Assembly (NCBI GenBank): GCA_017452785.1
Contig: JAFTLT010000050.1
Span: forward strand, 1-42,597
Source: Clostridia bacterium
GTDB lineage: Bacteria > Bacillota > Clostridia > Oscillospirales > Acutalibacteraceae
Reading direction: 5' to 3'
Length of the DNA stretch: 42,597 nucleotides
Positions 1 to 8,566 of the stretch are shown here, piece by piece. Made by a program: the position numbers and the translations under genes. Positions within the stretch are counted from its first letter, which is position 1. Every line of letters begins with the position of its first letter. The notes under the pieces are model-generated. The model was not told the DNA's origin. It did no database searches and worked only from the letters and a program-made list of their open reading frames with translations.

Positions 1-23
1 GAGAAGCTGTCTGCGTGACCGCC

Positions 24-80
24 GATTTTTGGAAGCCTTTTCCATTCCGCTACGCTCCATTCCAAAGGCTTCCAAAAATC
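24..80. repeat. Long inverted repeat upstream of greA
   Basis: Two perfectly complementary 17-nt arms lie at 24-40 and 64-80, separated by 23 nt. They would form a long hairpin in RNA or a cruciform in DNA. There is no clean T-run directly after either arm, so it is not a textbook terminator. It may be the end of an upstream gene's transcript or a copy of a dispersed palindromic repeat; no second copy was seen in the window. Confidence 0.6.
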
Positions 81-170
81 ATTGTACTATACTTTGACTT
101 TATTTTTTAAAAAAATGGGTCACATCTATTTACAACGCAGAAAGTTTTCAATATAATGTAATATTTTTAC

Positions 171-199
171 TTGACAGCGAACAAGATATTTTATATAAT
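171..199 (+). promoter_or_regulatory. SigA promoter of greA-lysS
   Basis: TTGACA at 171-176 and TATAAT at 194-199 are separated by exactly 17 nt, a consensus housekeeping promoter. The transcript would start near 206, giving a leader of about 45 nt before the greA ATG at 251. Confidence 0.85.
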
Positions 200-250
200 A
201 TTAAATTGATAGTTTATATTCAAAATTTATTTTCGAAAGGAAGATATATA

Positions 251-733
251 ATGGCACAGGAAATTTTGCTCACTTCTGCCGGTCTTAAGGAACTCGAAGC
301 AGAGCTCGAAGATTTAAGAGTACGCGGCCGTCAGGAAATCAAAGAAAAGATTCAGGTTGCTCTTTCATTCGGTGACTTATCAGAAAACAGCGAATACGAA
401 GAAGCAAGAAACGATCAGGGTAAGCTCGAAGCACGTATCAGTGAAATCGAAGGCATCCTTTCAATGGCTAAGGTTATTGACGAAGATGCTCTGAGCACCG
501 ATATTATTCAGATGGGCTCAAAGGTTACAATCAAAGACGTAGAATACGGCGATATCTATAAATATCAGATCATCTCCTCAACATCAACCTCAAAGGACAA
601 GGGTGCAGACTACCTCACAAGTGACGAGTCACCCGTAGCTAAGGCTCTTATCGGTCACGCTGTGGGCGATATCGTTGAGGTTGAAGCTCCCATCGGCGTT
701 ATCAAGTACGAAGTTGTGGAAATCACAAAGTAA
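251..733 (+). CDS. greA: Transcription elongation factor GreA
   Basis: GreA rescues backtracked RNA polymerase by inserting its coiled coil into the secondary channel and stimulating transcript cleavage. The 160-residue product has the family's usual length. Residues 1-75 form the N-terminal coiled coil, with the acidic tip GDLSENSEYEEA around 41-52 (Asp42 and Glu45 are the catalytic acids), and the C-terminal FKBP-like domain carries SPVAKALIGHAVGD. ATG 251 is chosen because it is preceded by CGAAAGGAAG and because MAQEILLTSAGL is a typical GreA beginning; a longer frame from 206 would start at the transcription start. It has its own consensus promoter and runs into lysS after 23 nt, so the two are probably one operon. 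Confidence 0.96.
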   Translation: MAQEILLTSAGLKELEAELEDLRVRGRQEIKEKIQVALSFGDLSENSEYEEARNDQGKLEARISEIEGILSMAKVIDEDALSTDIIQMGSKVTIKDVEYGDIYKYQIISSTSTSKDKGADYLTSDESPVAKALIGHAVGDIVEVEAPIGVIKYEVVEITK

Positions 734-756
734 ATCCCTCGAAAGGAAGTAAACAA

Positions 757-2265
757 ATGTCAGAAGAAAAGAATATAGCACTTCCCAACGAGGAAGTTCA
801 GCAAGACGTTAACGAACTGCGTAAGGTCAGAGTTGACAAGCTCGAAGCTTTGCAGGCAGCAGGCAAGGATCCCTTTGTTATCACCAAATATGATCAAACA
901 CATCACAGTGTTGTAATCAAAGAAAACTTTGAAGAGCTTGAGGGAAAAACTGTTCGTGTTGCAGGACGCATGATGTCCAAACGTATTATGGGCAAGGCAT
1001 CTTTTTGCAATATTCAGGATTTAAAGGGCAATATTCAGTCATATGTTGCTCGTGACAGCATCGGCGAAGAAGAATATAAGGATTTCAAAAAGCTCGATAT
1101 CGGTGATATTATCGGTATAGAGGGCTCTGTTTTCAAGACAAAAACAGGCGAAATATCTGTTCACGCTGAAAAGGTTGTTCTTCTTTCAAAGTCACTCCTC
1201 CCCCTGCCTGAAAAATTCCACGGCCTTACCAACACTGATACAAGATACCGTCAGCGTTATGTAGACCTCATAATGAATCAGGAGTCAAAGCAGACTCTTA
1301 TCAACCGTTCAAAAATCATAAGAGCAGTCAGAAATTATCTCGACGGTCAGGGCTTCATTGAAGTTGAAACACCTATGCTTGTTTCAAATGCAGGCGGTGC
1401 AGCTGCAAGACCTTTTGAGACACATTTCAACGCACTTGATGAAGATTTCAAGCTCAGAATTTCACTTGAGCTTTATCTCAAGAGACTTATTGTCGGCGGA
1501 CTTGAAAGAGTTTATGAAATCGGCAGAGTTTTCCGTAACGAGGGTCTTGACACAAGACACAACCCTGAATTCACACTTATGGAGCTCTATCAGGCTTACA
1601 CTGACTATCACGGCATGATGGATCTGACAGAAAATCTCTACCGTCATGTTGCTCAAGAGGTTCTTGGTACCACCAAGATTGTCTACAACGGCATCGAAAT
1701 GGATCTTAGCAAGCCTTTTGAAAGAATCACAATGCTTGATGCAGTTAAGAAGTACGCAGGCATCGACTTCACCGACATCAAGACAGACGAGGAAGCTAAA
1801 GCTCTTGCAAAGGAAAAGGGCATCGAATTTGAAGCAAGACACAAGAGAGGCGACATTCTCAACCTCTTCTTTGAGGAATATGTTGAGCACCACCTCATTC
1901 AGCCCACCTTCCTTATGGATCATCCCGTTGAGATTTCACCTCTGACAAAGAGAAAACCCGAAAACCCCGACTATGTTGAACGTTTCGAATTCTTTATGAA
2001 CGGTTGGGAAATGGCAAACGCATACTCAGAGCTTAACGACCCCATCGACCAGAGAGAGCGTTTCAAGGCTCAGGAAGAGCTTCTCAAGCAAGGCGACGAT
2101 GAGGCCAACACCACTGATGAGGACTTTATGACAGCTCTCGAATACGGTATGGCTCCCACAGGCGGCATCGGTTTCGGCATTGACAGAATGGTTATGCTTA
2201 TGACCGATTCAGCAGCTATCAGAGATGTACTGCTGTTCCCCACAATGAAGAGTTTGGATAAGTAA
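757..2265 (+). CDS. lysS: Lysyl-tRNA synthetase, class II
   Basis: This cytosolic enzyme charges tRNA-Lys with lysine using ATP. The 502-residue length fits bacterial LysS (about 490-505). Visible domains are the N-terminal OB-fold anticodon-binding domain (about 60-145) and the class II catalytic core. Motif 1 is around 200-215 (EVETPMLVSNAGGAAARPF), motif 2 around 253-275 (YEIGRVFRNEG, then DTRHNPEFT), and motif 3 near the C terminus (GGIGFGIDRMVML, about 469-481). The ATG at 757 follows GAAAGGAAG. It is the second gene of the greA-lysS unit, and a clear hairpin terminator follows at 2348. Several short frames on both strands inside it are only shadows. Confidence 0.97.
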   Translation: MSEEKNIALPNEEVQQDVNELRKVRVDKLEALQAAGKDPFVITKYDQTHHSVVIKENFEELEGKTVRVAGRMMSKRIMGKASFCNIQDLKGNIQSYVARDSIGEEEYKDFKKLDIGDIIGIEGSVFKTKTGEISVHAEKVVLLSKSLLPLPEKFHGLTNTDTRYRQRYVDLIMNQESKQTLINRSKIIRAVRNYLDGQGFIEVETPMLVSNAGGAAARPFETHFNALDEDFKLRISLELYLKRLIVGGLERVYEIGRVFRNEGLDTRHNPEFTLMELYQAYTDYHGMMDLTENLYRHVAQEVLGTTKIVYNGIEMDLSKPFERITMLDAVKKYAGIDFTDIKTDEEAKALAKEKGIEFEARHKRGDILNLFFEEYVEHHLIQPTFLMDHPVEISPLTKRKPENPDYVERFEFFMNGWEMANAYSELNDPIDQRERFKAQEELLKQGDDEANTTDEDFMTALEYGMAPTGGIGFGIDRMVMLMTDSAAIRDVLLFPTMKSLDK

Positions 2266-2347
2266 ATCCTTATAAATAAAAGGTTTGAGGATACAGGTGA
2301 GTGATTTATACTACCATTTCCCTCAAAAATAAAATATAAATCACAAT

Positions 2348-2383
2348 AAATGACTACCTTAATTTGCAAAGGTAGTCATTTTT
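2348..2383 (+). terminator. Rho-independent terminator after lysS
   Basis: A 13-bp stem (2348-2360 with 2369-2381) and an 8-nt loop run into a short T-run. It lies about 80 nt past the lysS stop and closes the greA-lysS operon. Confidence 0.8.
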
Positions 2384-2402
2384 ACATAGCAAATATTGTA
2401 TA

Positions 2403-2699
2403 TTATTTTAATCTAAGATGCAATAAAGAAGAAATAATAGCAAAGGAGATTATTGATAATCCACCAAGCATCATAGCAAAAGATGCCACAATTACTAATG
2501 CAAAATGGTTTGTATCCTCATTGTCATCCTATAAATGCATTCTCCAAATAGAACATCATCAACTACCACAGGTGAAATAAGCACAAAATTTGACTCTTTT
2601 GTCGCTAACAGTGGTTCTGCAATTATTTGTCCGCACTGTGGCTCGAACCAAATTCCAATCGGTCAAAGAGTTTTCTCATTATTGACAGTTTTTTGGTAG
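2403..2699. pseudogene. Decayed coding remnant, strand uncertain
   Basis: No intact gene is seen here, but protein-like readings appear. On the minus strand a frame from about 2665 reads PIGIWFEPQCGQIIAE and continues to about 2535. After a one-base shift it continues as a hydrophobic tail (ALVIVASFAMMLGGLS) to a stop at 2403-2405. On the plus strand a 54-codon frame (ATG 2535, stop 2697-2699) contains a zinc-ribbon-like CPHCGSNQIPIG. Both cannot be real and neither has a convincing ribosome-binding site. I read this as the ruin of one or two small genes, possibly a membrane protein or a small zinc-ribbon protein. The product is not identified. Confidence 0.3.
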
Positions 2700-3192
2700 T
2701 CAAAAAACTACTAATGGCTGTGGAAATGTGGTCGGACCTGACAACCTTAATAAAAATTATTCATACATATTTGCATCAATTAAAACTAAACTAAGTGTTT
2801 TTATAATACTTTTTTGCTGATTATATAAAGTGGTTGCCAGATAATTAAAGGTTTTGCTGGTGTGGAGTAGTAAATTATATCAAAAAGGTACCATATAATT
2901 AACAAAAATCTGAACTGCCTTTTCCAAAAGAGGGCGTTTTTTGTTTTCTTTTAGTGCAATTTCATTCCAATAGCAACAGTTTTCCGTTGCAACCTATTCC
3001 GTTTACAAACATGCACGAGCAGTACCGCAAACAGGCTGAAAGTATATGTTTCTGAAAATAACGTTCCGTTTTTCCCTAATTTCAAAACATTAGGCATATG
3101 AGTTCTGTTAGCGTATCCCAACGTTGTGGGGCAGAAAAAAATAGAAAACAGTGTTAGGCTTCATTTTCCCCATTAAAATAACGTATTTGTAA
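2700..3192. other. AT-rich intergenic stretch without a gene
   Basis: No frame with a start, a ribosome-binding site and a sensible protein is seen on either strand. The one structured element is an orphan terminator-like hairpin at 2917-2942. The 3' part includes a short imperfect palindrome around 3118-3131 just downstream of the GH129 stop codon. Confidence 0.5.
2917..2942 (+). terminator. Orphan terminator-like hairpin
   Basis: A 7-bp stem (2917-2923 with 2929-2935, two G-U pairs) is followed by a run of T at 2937-2942. No gene directly precedes it, so it may be what remains of a lost plus-strand gene. Confidence 0.4.
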
Positions 3193-5106
3193 TCAGTGAT
3201 TTATTTCATAAACAGCCTTATCAAGGTCAATGGTTACTGTTGTTCCGTCTGAATAGGTTGTTTTCTGTTTGCGGTAGTTACCTAAAAATTCGTGTTTTAC
3301 CATTTCCTTATTATAGAGCTTGGCCTGCAAATCACAAAGAGGTGCAATGCGCTCAAGCTCCTTTTTAAGTTCATCATCGCTCATCATTTCAACATCAGCC
3401 GTGCGATTGTCAGTTCCGATTTTGCAAAGGGAGTTTCCGTAAGGATGAATATAGGGCATGCCGGCATTCAGAGCTCCGTATAAGTCGCCTTCCTCTCCCT
3501 TTGGAATACCCCAGTTATTAAACCAATTCCACGGAACCACTATACAGTCGTGATAAACAAGATTTCCAAGAGGAATGGGAATTCCAATCGCTTCTCCGTT
3601 TTCTTGAGGACGGAGCGCATGAGGTCCATGATGTACGAGAGCAAGATGATTGAGAAGTTGCATGCCGGGTTCTTCTGATGACATGATAAATCCTTTTTCA
3701 TTGAGATAATCAAAGCATTTGCCACGGAAATTCATGCTTTCCTCTCTTGTTATTTTATGGTCTTGGTGGAAGCATTCATCGCCTTGCATAATGGAAAAGA
3801 CATCGAGATATACACCTTGAACATCAATACCGTGTTCTTCAAGCTCAGCATAGGTTCTTTTGACTTCATCAAGGGCAAAAGCGGAGCAAAGATAACTGTG
3901 TTCACCGCCGTCCCAAATAGAACAGTATGGATTTGAGCCGTCAATATTGGTTAAGGCTTTTTCTTTATCGAAAACGGGGCTGTTATAATAATAATCTCTG
4001 TATTGGTCGTGGAGTGCAAAAACATATCCGAGTTCACGGCTGACAAGAGAAAATTCCCGGAATCCGTCCCATCCGCCTGCCTGTTCGCAAGGTGGAAGAA
4101 TATATGGATGATTGTTGTCATAGCCATCTTTTCCCCATCCGTCTGTGTGAATATAGAGTTTTTCAAGACCGAGAGACTTGAGCTTTTTAATCTGCTCAGC
4201 ACGCTCATAAAAAGTCGCACAAAGGATTTCGTTAGAGCCGTTTTTATCATAAAATTGTGATTTTTTGTTGATTTTAGAAAAAATCTTATGATGAAGAACG
4301 GGTGAACCGATAAGCTTTTTTATGTTAGGATTTTTTGCTATTTTTTGGTCAATTGTAACAAGTTGATTTTTCTTAATCAGATAGTTACGATAATCCTTTG
4401 CAACGGTATTGTAATCACCATTTTCATGAAAAATGAAACGGATTTTTCTTTCATATGACAACTTGCCCAGCGATGACTGCCAGTAAACCGAGTTAACGAA
4501 TGCTCTGTGTTTACCGAATGATGAATACATCGAAGCATCATAAGGAGTATCAACTATAGCAGTAAAAGAATGACCGTCACAGACTCTGCCCCAAACAGGC
4601 ATATAACATTCCCCGGTATTGATTTGCCGTTTAATATGTGTATAGCCAAATATGGTTGAAAGGTTCTTTTTGTATGCGTCAGGAAGTATAAATCCTTGAC
4701 GCATAGGGTCAACATGATACGACTCTTTACATTTTATTTTTGAGTTGAAGGGTGTGGGAAAATAAACTGCCTGCATATCATATCCTGTTTCGTTTTCTGC
4801 TTTTAATGAAAATTCTACCGTGTTTTCTTCAGTGATTTCGGCAGTACAAACAATAGTAAACGGCAGTTTTTTACCGAAAGCGACAAAACCGGAATAACGG
4901 GTTATAATTTTGTCCGTTGAATATTCAGTTTTCTTTTTTAACGCCGACCAAAACGGTCGAAAAGCACTGACATATTTGCCCCCTATTCTTTTTCGGATGA
5001 TTATATAGGGCTTTCTGCCGTCGCTCACCCAAGAAAAACCGTTGTGAACAATTTCATAATCGCCATTTCTTCTATTAAAACCAATTTTTATATTTTTTTG
5101 AGCCAT
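3193..5106 (-). CDS. GH129-type alpha-N-acetylgalactosaminidase
   Basis: This probably hydrolyses GalNAc alpha-linked to Ser/Thr (Tn antigen) from mucin glycopeptides in the cytoplasm. The 637-residue product has an N-terminal beta-sandwich (about 1-260), a TIM-barrel-like middle and a short C-terminal beta region, with no signal peptide. The key evidence is register. The Bifidobacterium GH129 enzyme NagBb is, from memory, about 630 residues with nucleophile Asp435 and acid/base Glu478; here GVYLDVFS puts Asp at 435 and MSSEEPGM puts Glu at 478. DUF5696-type annotation would be the conservative name. ATG 5106 is chosen over an upstream TTG because GCGGAGGATTGAA precedes it. It is transcribed alone from a consensus promoter and fits the neighbouring mucin-sugar genes. 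Confidence 0.75.
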   Translation of the reverse strand: MAQKNIKIGFNRRNGDYEIVHNGFSWVSDGRKPYIIIRKRIGGKYVSAFRPFWSALKKKTEYSTDKIITRYSGFVAFGKKLPFTIVCTAEITEENTVEFSLKAENETGYDMQAVYFPTPFNSKIKCKESYHVDPMRQGFILPDAYKKNLSTIFGYTHIKRQINTGECYMPVWGRVCDGHSFTAIVDTPYDASMYSSFGKHRAFVNSVYWQSSLGKLSYERKIRFIFHENGDYNTVAKDYRNYLIKKNQLVTIDQKIAKNPNIKKLIGSPVLHHKIFSKINKKSQFYDKNGSNEILCATFYERAEQIKKLKSLGLEKLYIHTDGWGKDGYDNNHPYILPPCEQAGGWDGFREFSLVSRELGYVFALHDQYRDYYYNSPVFDKEKALTNIDGSNPYCSIWDGGEHSYLCSAFALDEVKRTYAELEEHGIDVQGVYLDVFSIMQGDECFHQDHKITREESMNFRGKCFDYLNEKGFIMSSEEPGMQLLNHLALVHHGPHALRPQENGEAIGIPIPLGNLVYHDCIVVPWNWFNNWGIPKGEEGDLYGALNAGMPYIHPYGNSLCKIGTDNRTADVEMMSDDELKKELERIAPLCDLQAKLYNKEMVKHEFLGNYRKQKTTYSDGTTVTIDLDKAVYEINH

Positions 5107-5143
5107 TTCAATCCTCCGCAAATTATTCTGTATGCTTATGCAT

Positions 5144-5172
5144 ATTATATATTTTCATATTTATAATGTCAA
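5144..5172 (-). promoter_or_regulatory. SigA promoter of the GH129 gene
   Basis: Read on the minus strand, TTGACA (5172-5167) and TATAAT (5149-5144) are separated by 17 nt, a consensus promoter about 38 nt upstream of the ATG at 5106. Confidence 0.85.
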
Positions 5173-5263
5173 CATAAGACAAAAACAATATTTATCTAAC
5201 AGTAGATATAAATTTCTGCTGCAACTCTTTTTGCAAAAAGTTATGGAAAAAGTAATAAATCTA

Positions 5264-5272
5264 TGGTATAAT
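5264..5272 (+). promoter_or_regulatory. Extended -10 promoter of dfx-ftn
   Basis: TG-G-TATAAT (TG 5264-5265, TATAAT 5267-5272) is an extended -10 element with no good -35 hexamer 17 nt upstream. A perfect 14-bp palindrome, CTTTTTGCAAAAAG, lies at 5227-5240 just upstream and could be an operator. The resemblance to a PerR box is too weak to claim. Confidence 0.6.
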
Positions 5273-5304
5273 ATAATTACAATAAACTATGGAGGTTTTT
5301 TACT

Positions 5305-5688
5305 ATGTGCGATAACAATAAGTTTTACATTTGTGAGCATTGCGGAAATTTGATTGGAATGATCCACGATGCAGGAGTTCCCATGATGTGCTGTGGGCAG
5401 AAGATGACCAAGCTGGAACCGGGTGTAGTGGAAGCAAGCCACGAAAAGCATATTCCCGTTGTGTCTGTTGACGGCAATACCGTAACCGTAACCATCGGCT
5501 CTGTAGAGCATCCTATGGTAGAAGAACACCGCATCCTTTGGGTATATCTCCAGACCGATAAGGGCGGTCAGCGCAAGTGTCTCGAAGTCGACAAGGCTCC
5601 CACCATAACCTTTGCTCTTTCTGACGAGAAGCCTGTTGCGGCATATGCATACTGTAATCTCCACGGTCTGTGGAAGGCTGACATCTAA
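5305..5688 (+). CDS. dfx: Desulfoferrodoxin (superoxide reductase)
   Basis: This cytosolic non-heme iron protein reduces superoxide to hydrogen peroxide without releasing oxygen, a typical anaerobe defence. The 127-residue product has both modules. The N-terminal desulforedoxin domain holds the Fe(Cys)4 site Cys10, Cys13, Cys29 and Cys30. The catalytic domain carries His49, His69, His75 and the C-terminal pair Cys117/His120, with the gating Glu47 in EKH. The ATG at 5305 follows GGAGG by 9 nt. The ferritin gene follows after 17 nt, so superoxide disposal and iron storage are co-expressed. Its bases are richer in G and C than the flanking genes, which hints at separate acquisition. Confidence 0.95.
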   Translation: MCDNNKFYICEHCGNLIGMIHDAGVPMMCCGQKMTKLEPGVVEASHEKHIPVVSVDGNTVTVTIGSVEHPMVEEHRILWVYLQTDKGGQRKCLEVDKAPTITFALSDEKPVAAYAYCNLHGLWKADI

Positions 5689-5705
5689 TTAAGGAGGAAA
5701 CATCG

Positions 5706-6215
5706 ATGGATGCAAAAGTACACGAGCTGTTAAATCAGCAGATTAACAAGGAATTTTATTCCGCCTATCTATATTTGGACTTTTCTAACTACTTTGAGCA
5801 AGTCGGTCTTGACGGCTTTGCTAACTGGTATAAGATCCAGGCGCAGGAGGAGCGTGACCACGCTATGCTGTTCTATCAGTACCTCCAGAATGAGAGCCAG
5901 GAAGTAACCCTGGAAGCCATCGCAAAGCCGGATAAGGTTTTTACCTGTCATATGGATGTTTTGAAGGCAGGCCTTGAGCATGAGCAGTATGTTACCGCTT
6001 TGATCAATACGATCTATGGTGCGGCATACGATGTCCGAGATTTCCGTACTATGCAATTCCTTGATTGGTTCGTTAAGGAGCAGGGAGAGGAAGAAACTAA
6101 CGCCACCGATATGATTACTAAGATGGAGCTGTTCGGCTCTGATCCTAAGAGCTTGTATATGCTTAATCAGGAGCTGGCTGCAAGAGTATACACTGCGCCC
6201 TCATTAGTACTTTAA
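5706..6215 (+). CDS. ftn: Non-heme ferritin
   Basis: Ferritin oxidises Fe(II) at a di-iron site and stores it in a 24-subunit shell. The 169-residue length and four-helix pattern match bacterial FtnA. Ferroxidase ligands are visible: Glu16 (INKEFYSAYLYL), Glu49 and His52 (QEERDHAML), and Glu91/Glu93 (GLEHEQYV); the third-site acids lie in VKEQGEEET (124-130). The start at 5706 follows AAGGAGGAAACATCG. It is the second gene of the dfx operon and is closed by the hairpin at 6284. The 'bacterioferritin' alternative is unlikely because no heme-binding Met stands in the usual position. Confidence 0.93.
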   Translation: MDAKVHELLNQQINKEFYSAYLYLDFSNYFEQVGLDGFANWYKIQAQEERDHAMLFYQYLQNESQEVTLEAIAKPDKVFTCHMDVLKAGLEHEQYVTALINTIYGAAYDVRDFRTMQFLDWFVKEQGEEETNATDMITKMELFGSDPKSLYMLNQELAARVYTAPSLVL

Positions 6216-6283
6216 ATCAACATAAAATATAATCAGAACAGAAATAAAGTGGCGCAAAATTACCATGCGTTAAATAAAGAAAA

Positions 6284-6319
6284 GCCCGTAAGGTTGGAGC
6301 AAGCTCCTTCCTTACGGGC
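6284..6319. terminator. Bidirectional terminator between ftn and lnpA
   Basis: The 10-bp arms GCCCGTAAGG (6284-6293) and CCTTACGGGC (6310-6319) are extended by partly paired inner sequence. On the minus strand the stem is followed by TTTTCTTTATTT and on the plus strand by ATTCTTTG, so it serves lnpA best and probably ftn as well. Confidence 0.85.
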
Positions 6320-6356
6320 ATTCTTTGATTTCACGGTTTAATCTGCAAAATGATAA

Positions 6357-8555
6357 TTATTCATTGATTTGATACCACTTGATTTCGTTGGCGTCAAGGT
6401 GTAAGTCAAAACTTGAACCGTCGCCCACGTAAACGGTTGTGTCCTGTGGCTCATAAGTATTATTTACAACACAGTATTTATTGTTCTTCACGTAAGCGTG
6501 AACTTCAATATTATAGTTTGTTGAATACCAACGGAGAAGCTCATCTTCAGCATTTGCACTCCACAACACAGCACGATAAAGAACTCGGCTGTTTTCAAAT
6601 GAATACGGCAATCCGCTGATGTAAACACCTCTGCCTTTACCGAAGTTTTTAACTGCCATCTGAACTTCTTCGGCGTGTCTTACGGCAAAAGGAAGCTCTG
6701 TTGCATTTTGAATTAGGACAGTTGTCCCCTCAAGGGCAACTATGTTTTTCTTACCTTCACCAAAATCAACATTGCCGTTTGTATCGGCAAGAATAAAGTG
6801 GTCTCTGTGCTCTTCGGTGTTGTATCTGCGAGTGTTAAGAGTAAATCCATTTTCTCTTTCAACACCGAGTATGTCATCAAGCTGGAAGAATTTGCCCTGC
6901 CATTGATGTGCAGCAGGCTCACCAACACCGATAAAACCGCCCCCGTTATATACAAACTTCTTTACAGCAGTAATAATTTGCTCATCAGCCCAATATTCGC
7001 CACCGGATTGTGCAGTATCTGCATCACCAACATTGATGATGGTATCAAAGTTATCAAGGATTGAACTGTCATTTTTAATGTCATCAAAGCTGATAAATGA
7101 TACATCAAAAGGTGCACCGCTTAACGCCTCAATAACACCGAAGTAAGAATAATTTTGTCTGTAGTACAAACCATGATGTACCATATGATTTGACCAGGAA
7201 CGCATTTTTCCCCAGCAGTTAAGCACAGCAACTCGCTTTACACAATAAGGTGTTACACCTTGAATATTGTCATAAAGAGTACGAAATTCATCACAGACAC
7301 TCTTGATATAATCCACAAATTCAGGGAATTTAAGTGCGAGTTTAAGATAACCACCATAGCCGATACGCTGAATAGGACTTCTTAAAATTGCACGTCTTGC
7401 TGTTACCCAATTTACCTTTGCCTCATAAATCGGATCGCCGCCCTCACAGAATACATCGGGGAAGAAATAAGGTAAAAATCTGCCCTCTGTATATTTAACA
7501 TTTTTTATGTCGCTGAATAAACGAAGTGTTGCACCATTACCGACACTGCCAACAACTGCATCAAGTCCGATTGAGGCGAAATCATCCATAAAGGGCTCCA
7601 TACCAATCCAATGGTCGCCCATAAACATCATGGCTTCTTTGCCGTATTCGTGAACAATATCAACCATTTCTTTTGCAAGAAGTGCAACCTCACGCATCTG
7701 AAATTTCTGAAAATCCTTAAATTCCTTTGACGGAATACGGTAGGTGTTATTCATATAACCTTGGTCAATGATAAATTCAGGACGGAATTTGTAACCGACT
7801 TCCTGTTCAAACTGTTCAAGAATATATGGGCTTACAGATGCTGAGTAACCAAACCAGTCAACAAATTTTTCACGAGCCAGTTCATCAAATACAAGAGTAA
7901 ACTGATGGAAAAATGTTGTAAATCTTACAACATCGACATATTCGTGAGTTTCAAGGAATCTGCGAAGTCTTTTTAATGAATGCGCCTTAGTTTTAGGTTG
8001 ACGAACATCAAATGTGATTTGAGGCTCAACATCCTTCCACTCGTTCACAACAGCGTTATACATATGTACCGGGTCCCACATGATATAAGCCAGGAAGCTC
8101 ACAGTATATTCGTGGAATAAAGTTGCATTGTCAATTGTTACATTACCGCTTGTCTCATCATAAGACCAACAATCAGGAGAAACTGTTTCGCCTGTTGTGC
8201 GGTCAACAACTTCCCACCACCTTGTAATATCATCATAGTTGTTCACCTTGAGCATATCGGGATAAAGATGATCCATAAGGTGAATTTTCAATGTGTTGTC
8301 AACAGCAGTATAAAAGGGTGTCATAATATACATCTGCTGAACTTCATCAGGGTTAGCCTTTGCCCATTCATTGTCCTTTCTTGTTGTGTAGTAGGTGGCA
8401 TAAATTTTTGCCCCTGTATCCTTCAATTCCTGCGGAAATTCCGTGCCGTCACAGTCACGGATGGCATCAGCACCCCACTCTTCCACAATCTCAAGTGTTT
8501 CCTTAATAACATCCATATCGGTAGGTATTGTTACTCGTCCTTTTTTTATTGCCAT
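6357..8555 (-). CDS. lnpA: Galacto-N-biose/lacto-N-biose phosphorylase (GH112)
   Basis: GH112 enzymes use phosphate to split Gal-beta-1,3-GlcNAc (lacto-N-biose) and Gal-beta-1,3-GalNAc (mucin core 1) into Gal-1-P plus the free HexNAc, in the cytoplasm. At 732 residues with no signal peptide it has the family's size. The general acid is Asp314 in MFMGDHWIGME (Asp313 in the Bifidobacterium enzyme, from memory). Domains are a TIM barrel (about 1-440), a middle Rossmann-like domain (about 445-660, including GGGFIGVGEPAAHQ) and a C-terminal beta domain. It is the last gene of the GH136 operon, starting 11 nt past the GH136 stop with GAGGTG overlapping that stop. The GH112 Gal-beta-1,4-rhamnose phosphorylase is the alternative, but the neighbours favour lacto-N-biose. 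Confidence 0.9.
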   Translation of the reverse strand: MAIKKGRVTIPTDMDVIKETLEIVEEWGADAIRDCDGTEFPQELKDTGAKIYATYYTTRKDNEWAKANPDEVQQMYIMTPFYTAVDNTLKIHLMDHLYPDMLKVNNYDDITRWWEVVDRTTGETVSPDCWSYDETSGNVTIDNATLFHEYTVSFLAYIMWDPVHMYNAVVNEWKDVEPQITFDVRQPKTKAHSLKRLRRFLETHEYVDVVRFTTFFHQFTLVFDELAREKFVDWFGYSASVSPYILEQFEQEVGYKFRPEFIIDQGYMNNTYRIPSKEFKDFQKFQMREVALLAKEMVDIVHEYGKEAMMFMGDHWIGMEPFMDDFASIGLDAVVGSVGNGATLRLFSDIKNVKYTEGRFLPYFFPDVFCEGGDPIYEAKVNWVTARRAILRSPIQRIGYGGYLKLALKFPEFVDYIKSVCDEFRTLYDNIQGVTPYCVKRVAVLNCWGKMRSWSNHMVHHGLYYRQNYSYFGVIEALSGAPFDVSFISFDDIKNDSSILDNFDTIINVGDADTAQSGGEYWADEQIITAVKKFVYNGGGFIGVGEPAAHQWQGKFFQLDDILGVERENGFTLNTRRYNTEEHRDHFILADTNGNVDFGEGKKNIVALEGTTVLIQNATELPFAVRHAEEVQMAVKNFGKGRGVYISGLPYSFENSRVLYRAVLWSANAEDELLRWYSTNYNIEVHAYVKNNKYCVVNNTYEPQDTTVYVGDGSSFDLHLDANEIKWYQINE

Positions 8556-8566
8556 ATTGCACCTCG

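Noticed and set aside
1462-1923. Long minus-strand open frame inside lysS
   Set aside because: It is antisense to a perfectly conserved synthetase, lacks a ribosome-binding site and has no protein-like composition; it is a shadow frame.
5267-5283. Possible PerR box at the dfx promoter
   Set aside because: Only the first half matches the consensus; about half of the second half-site bases differ.
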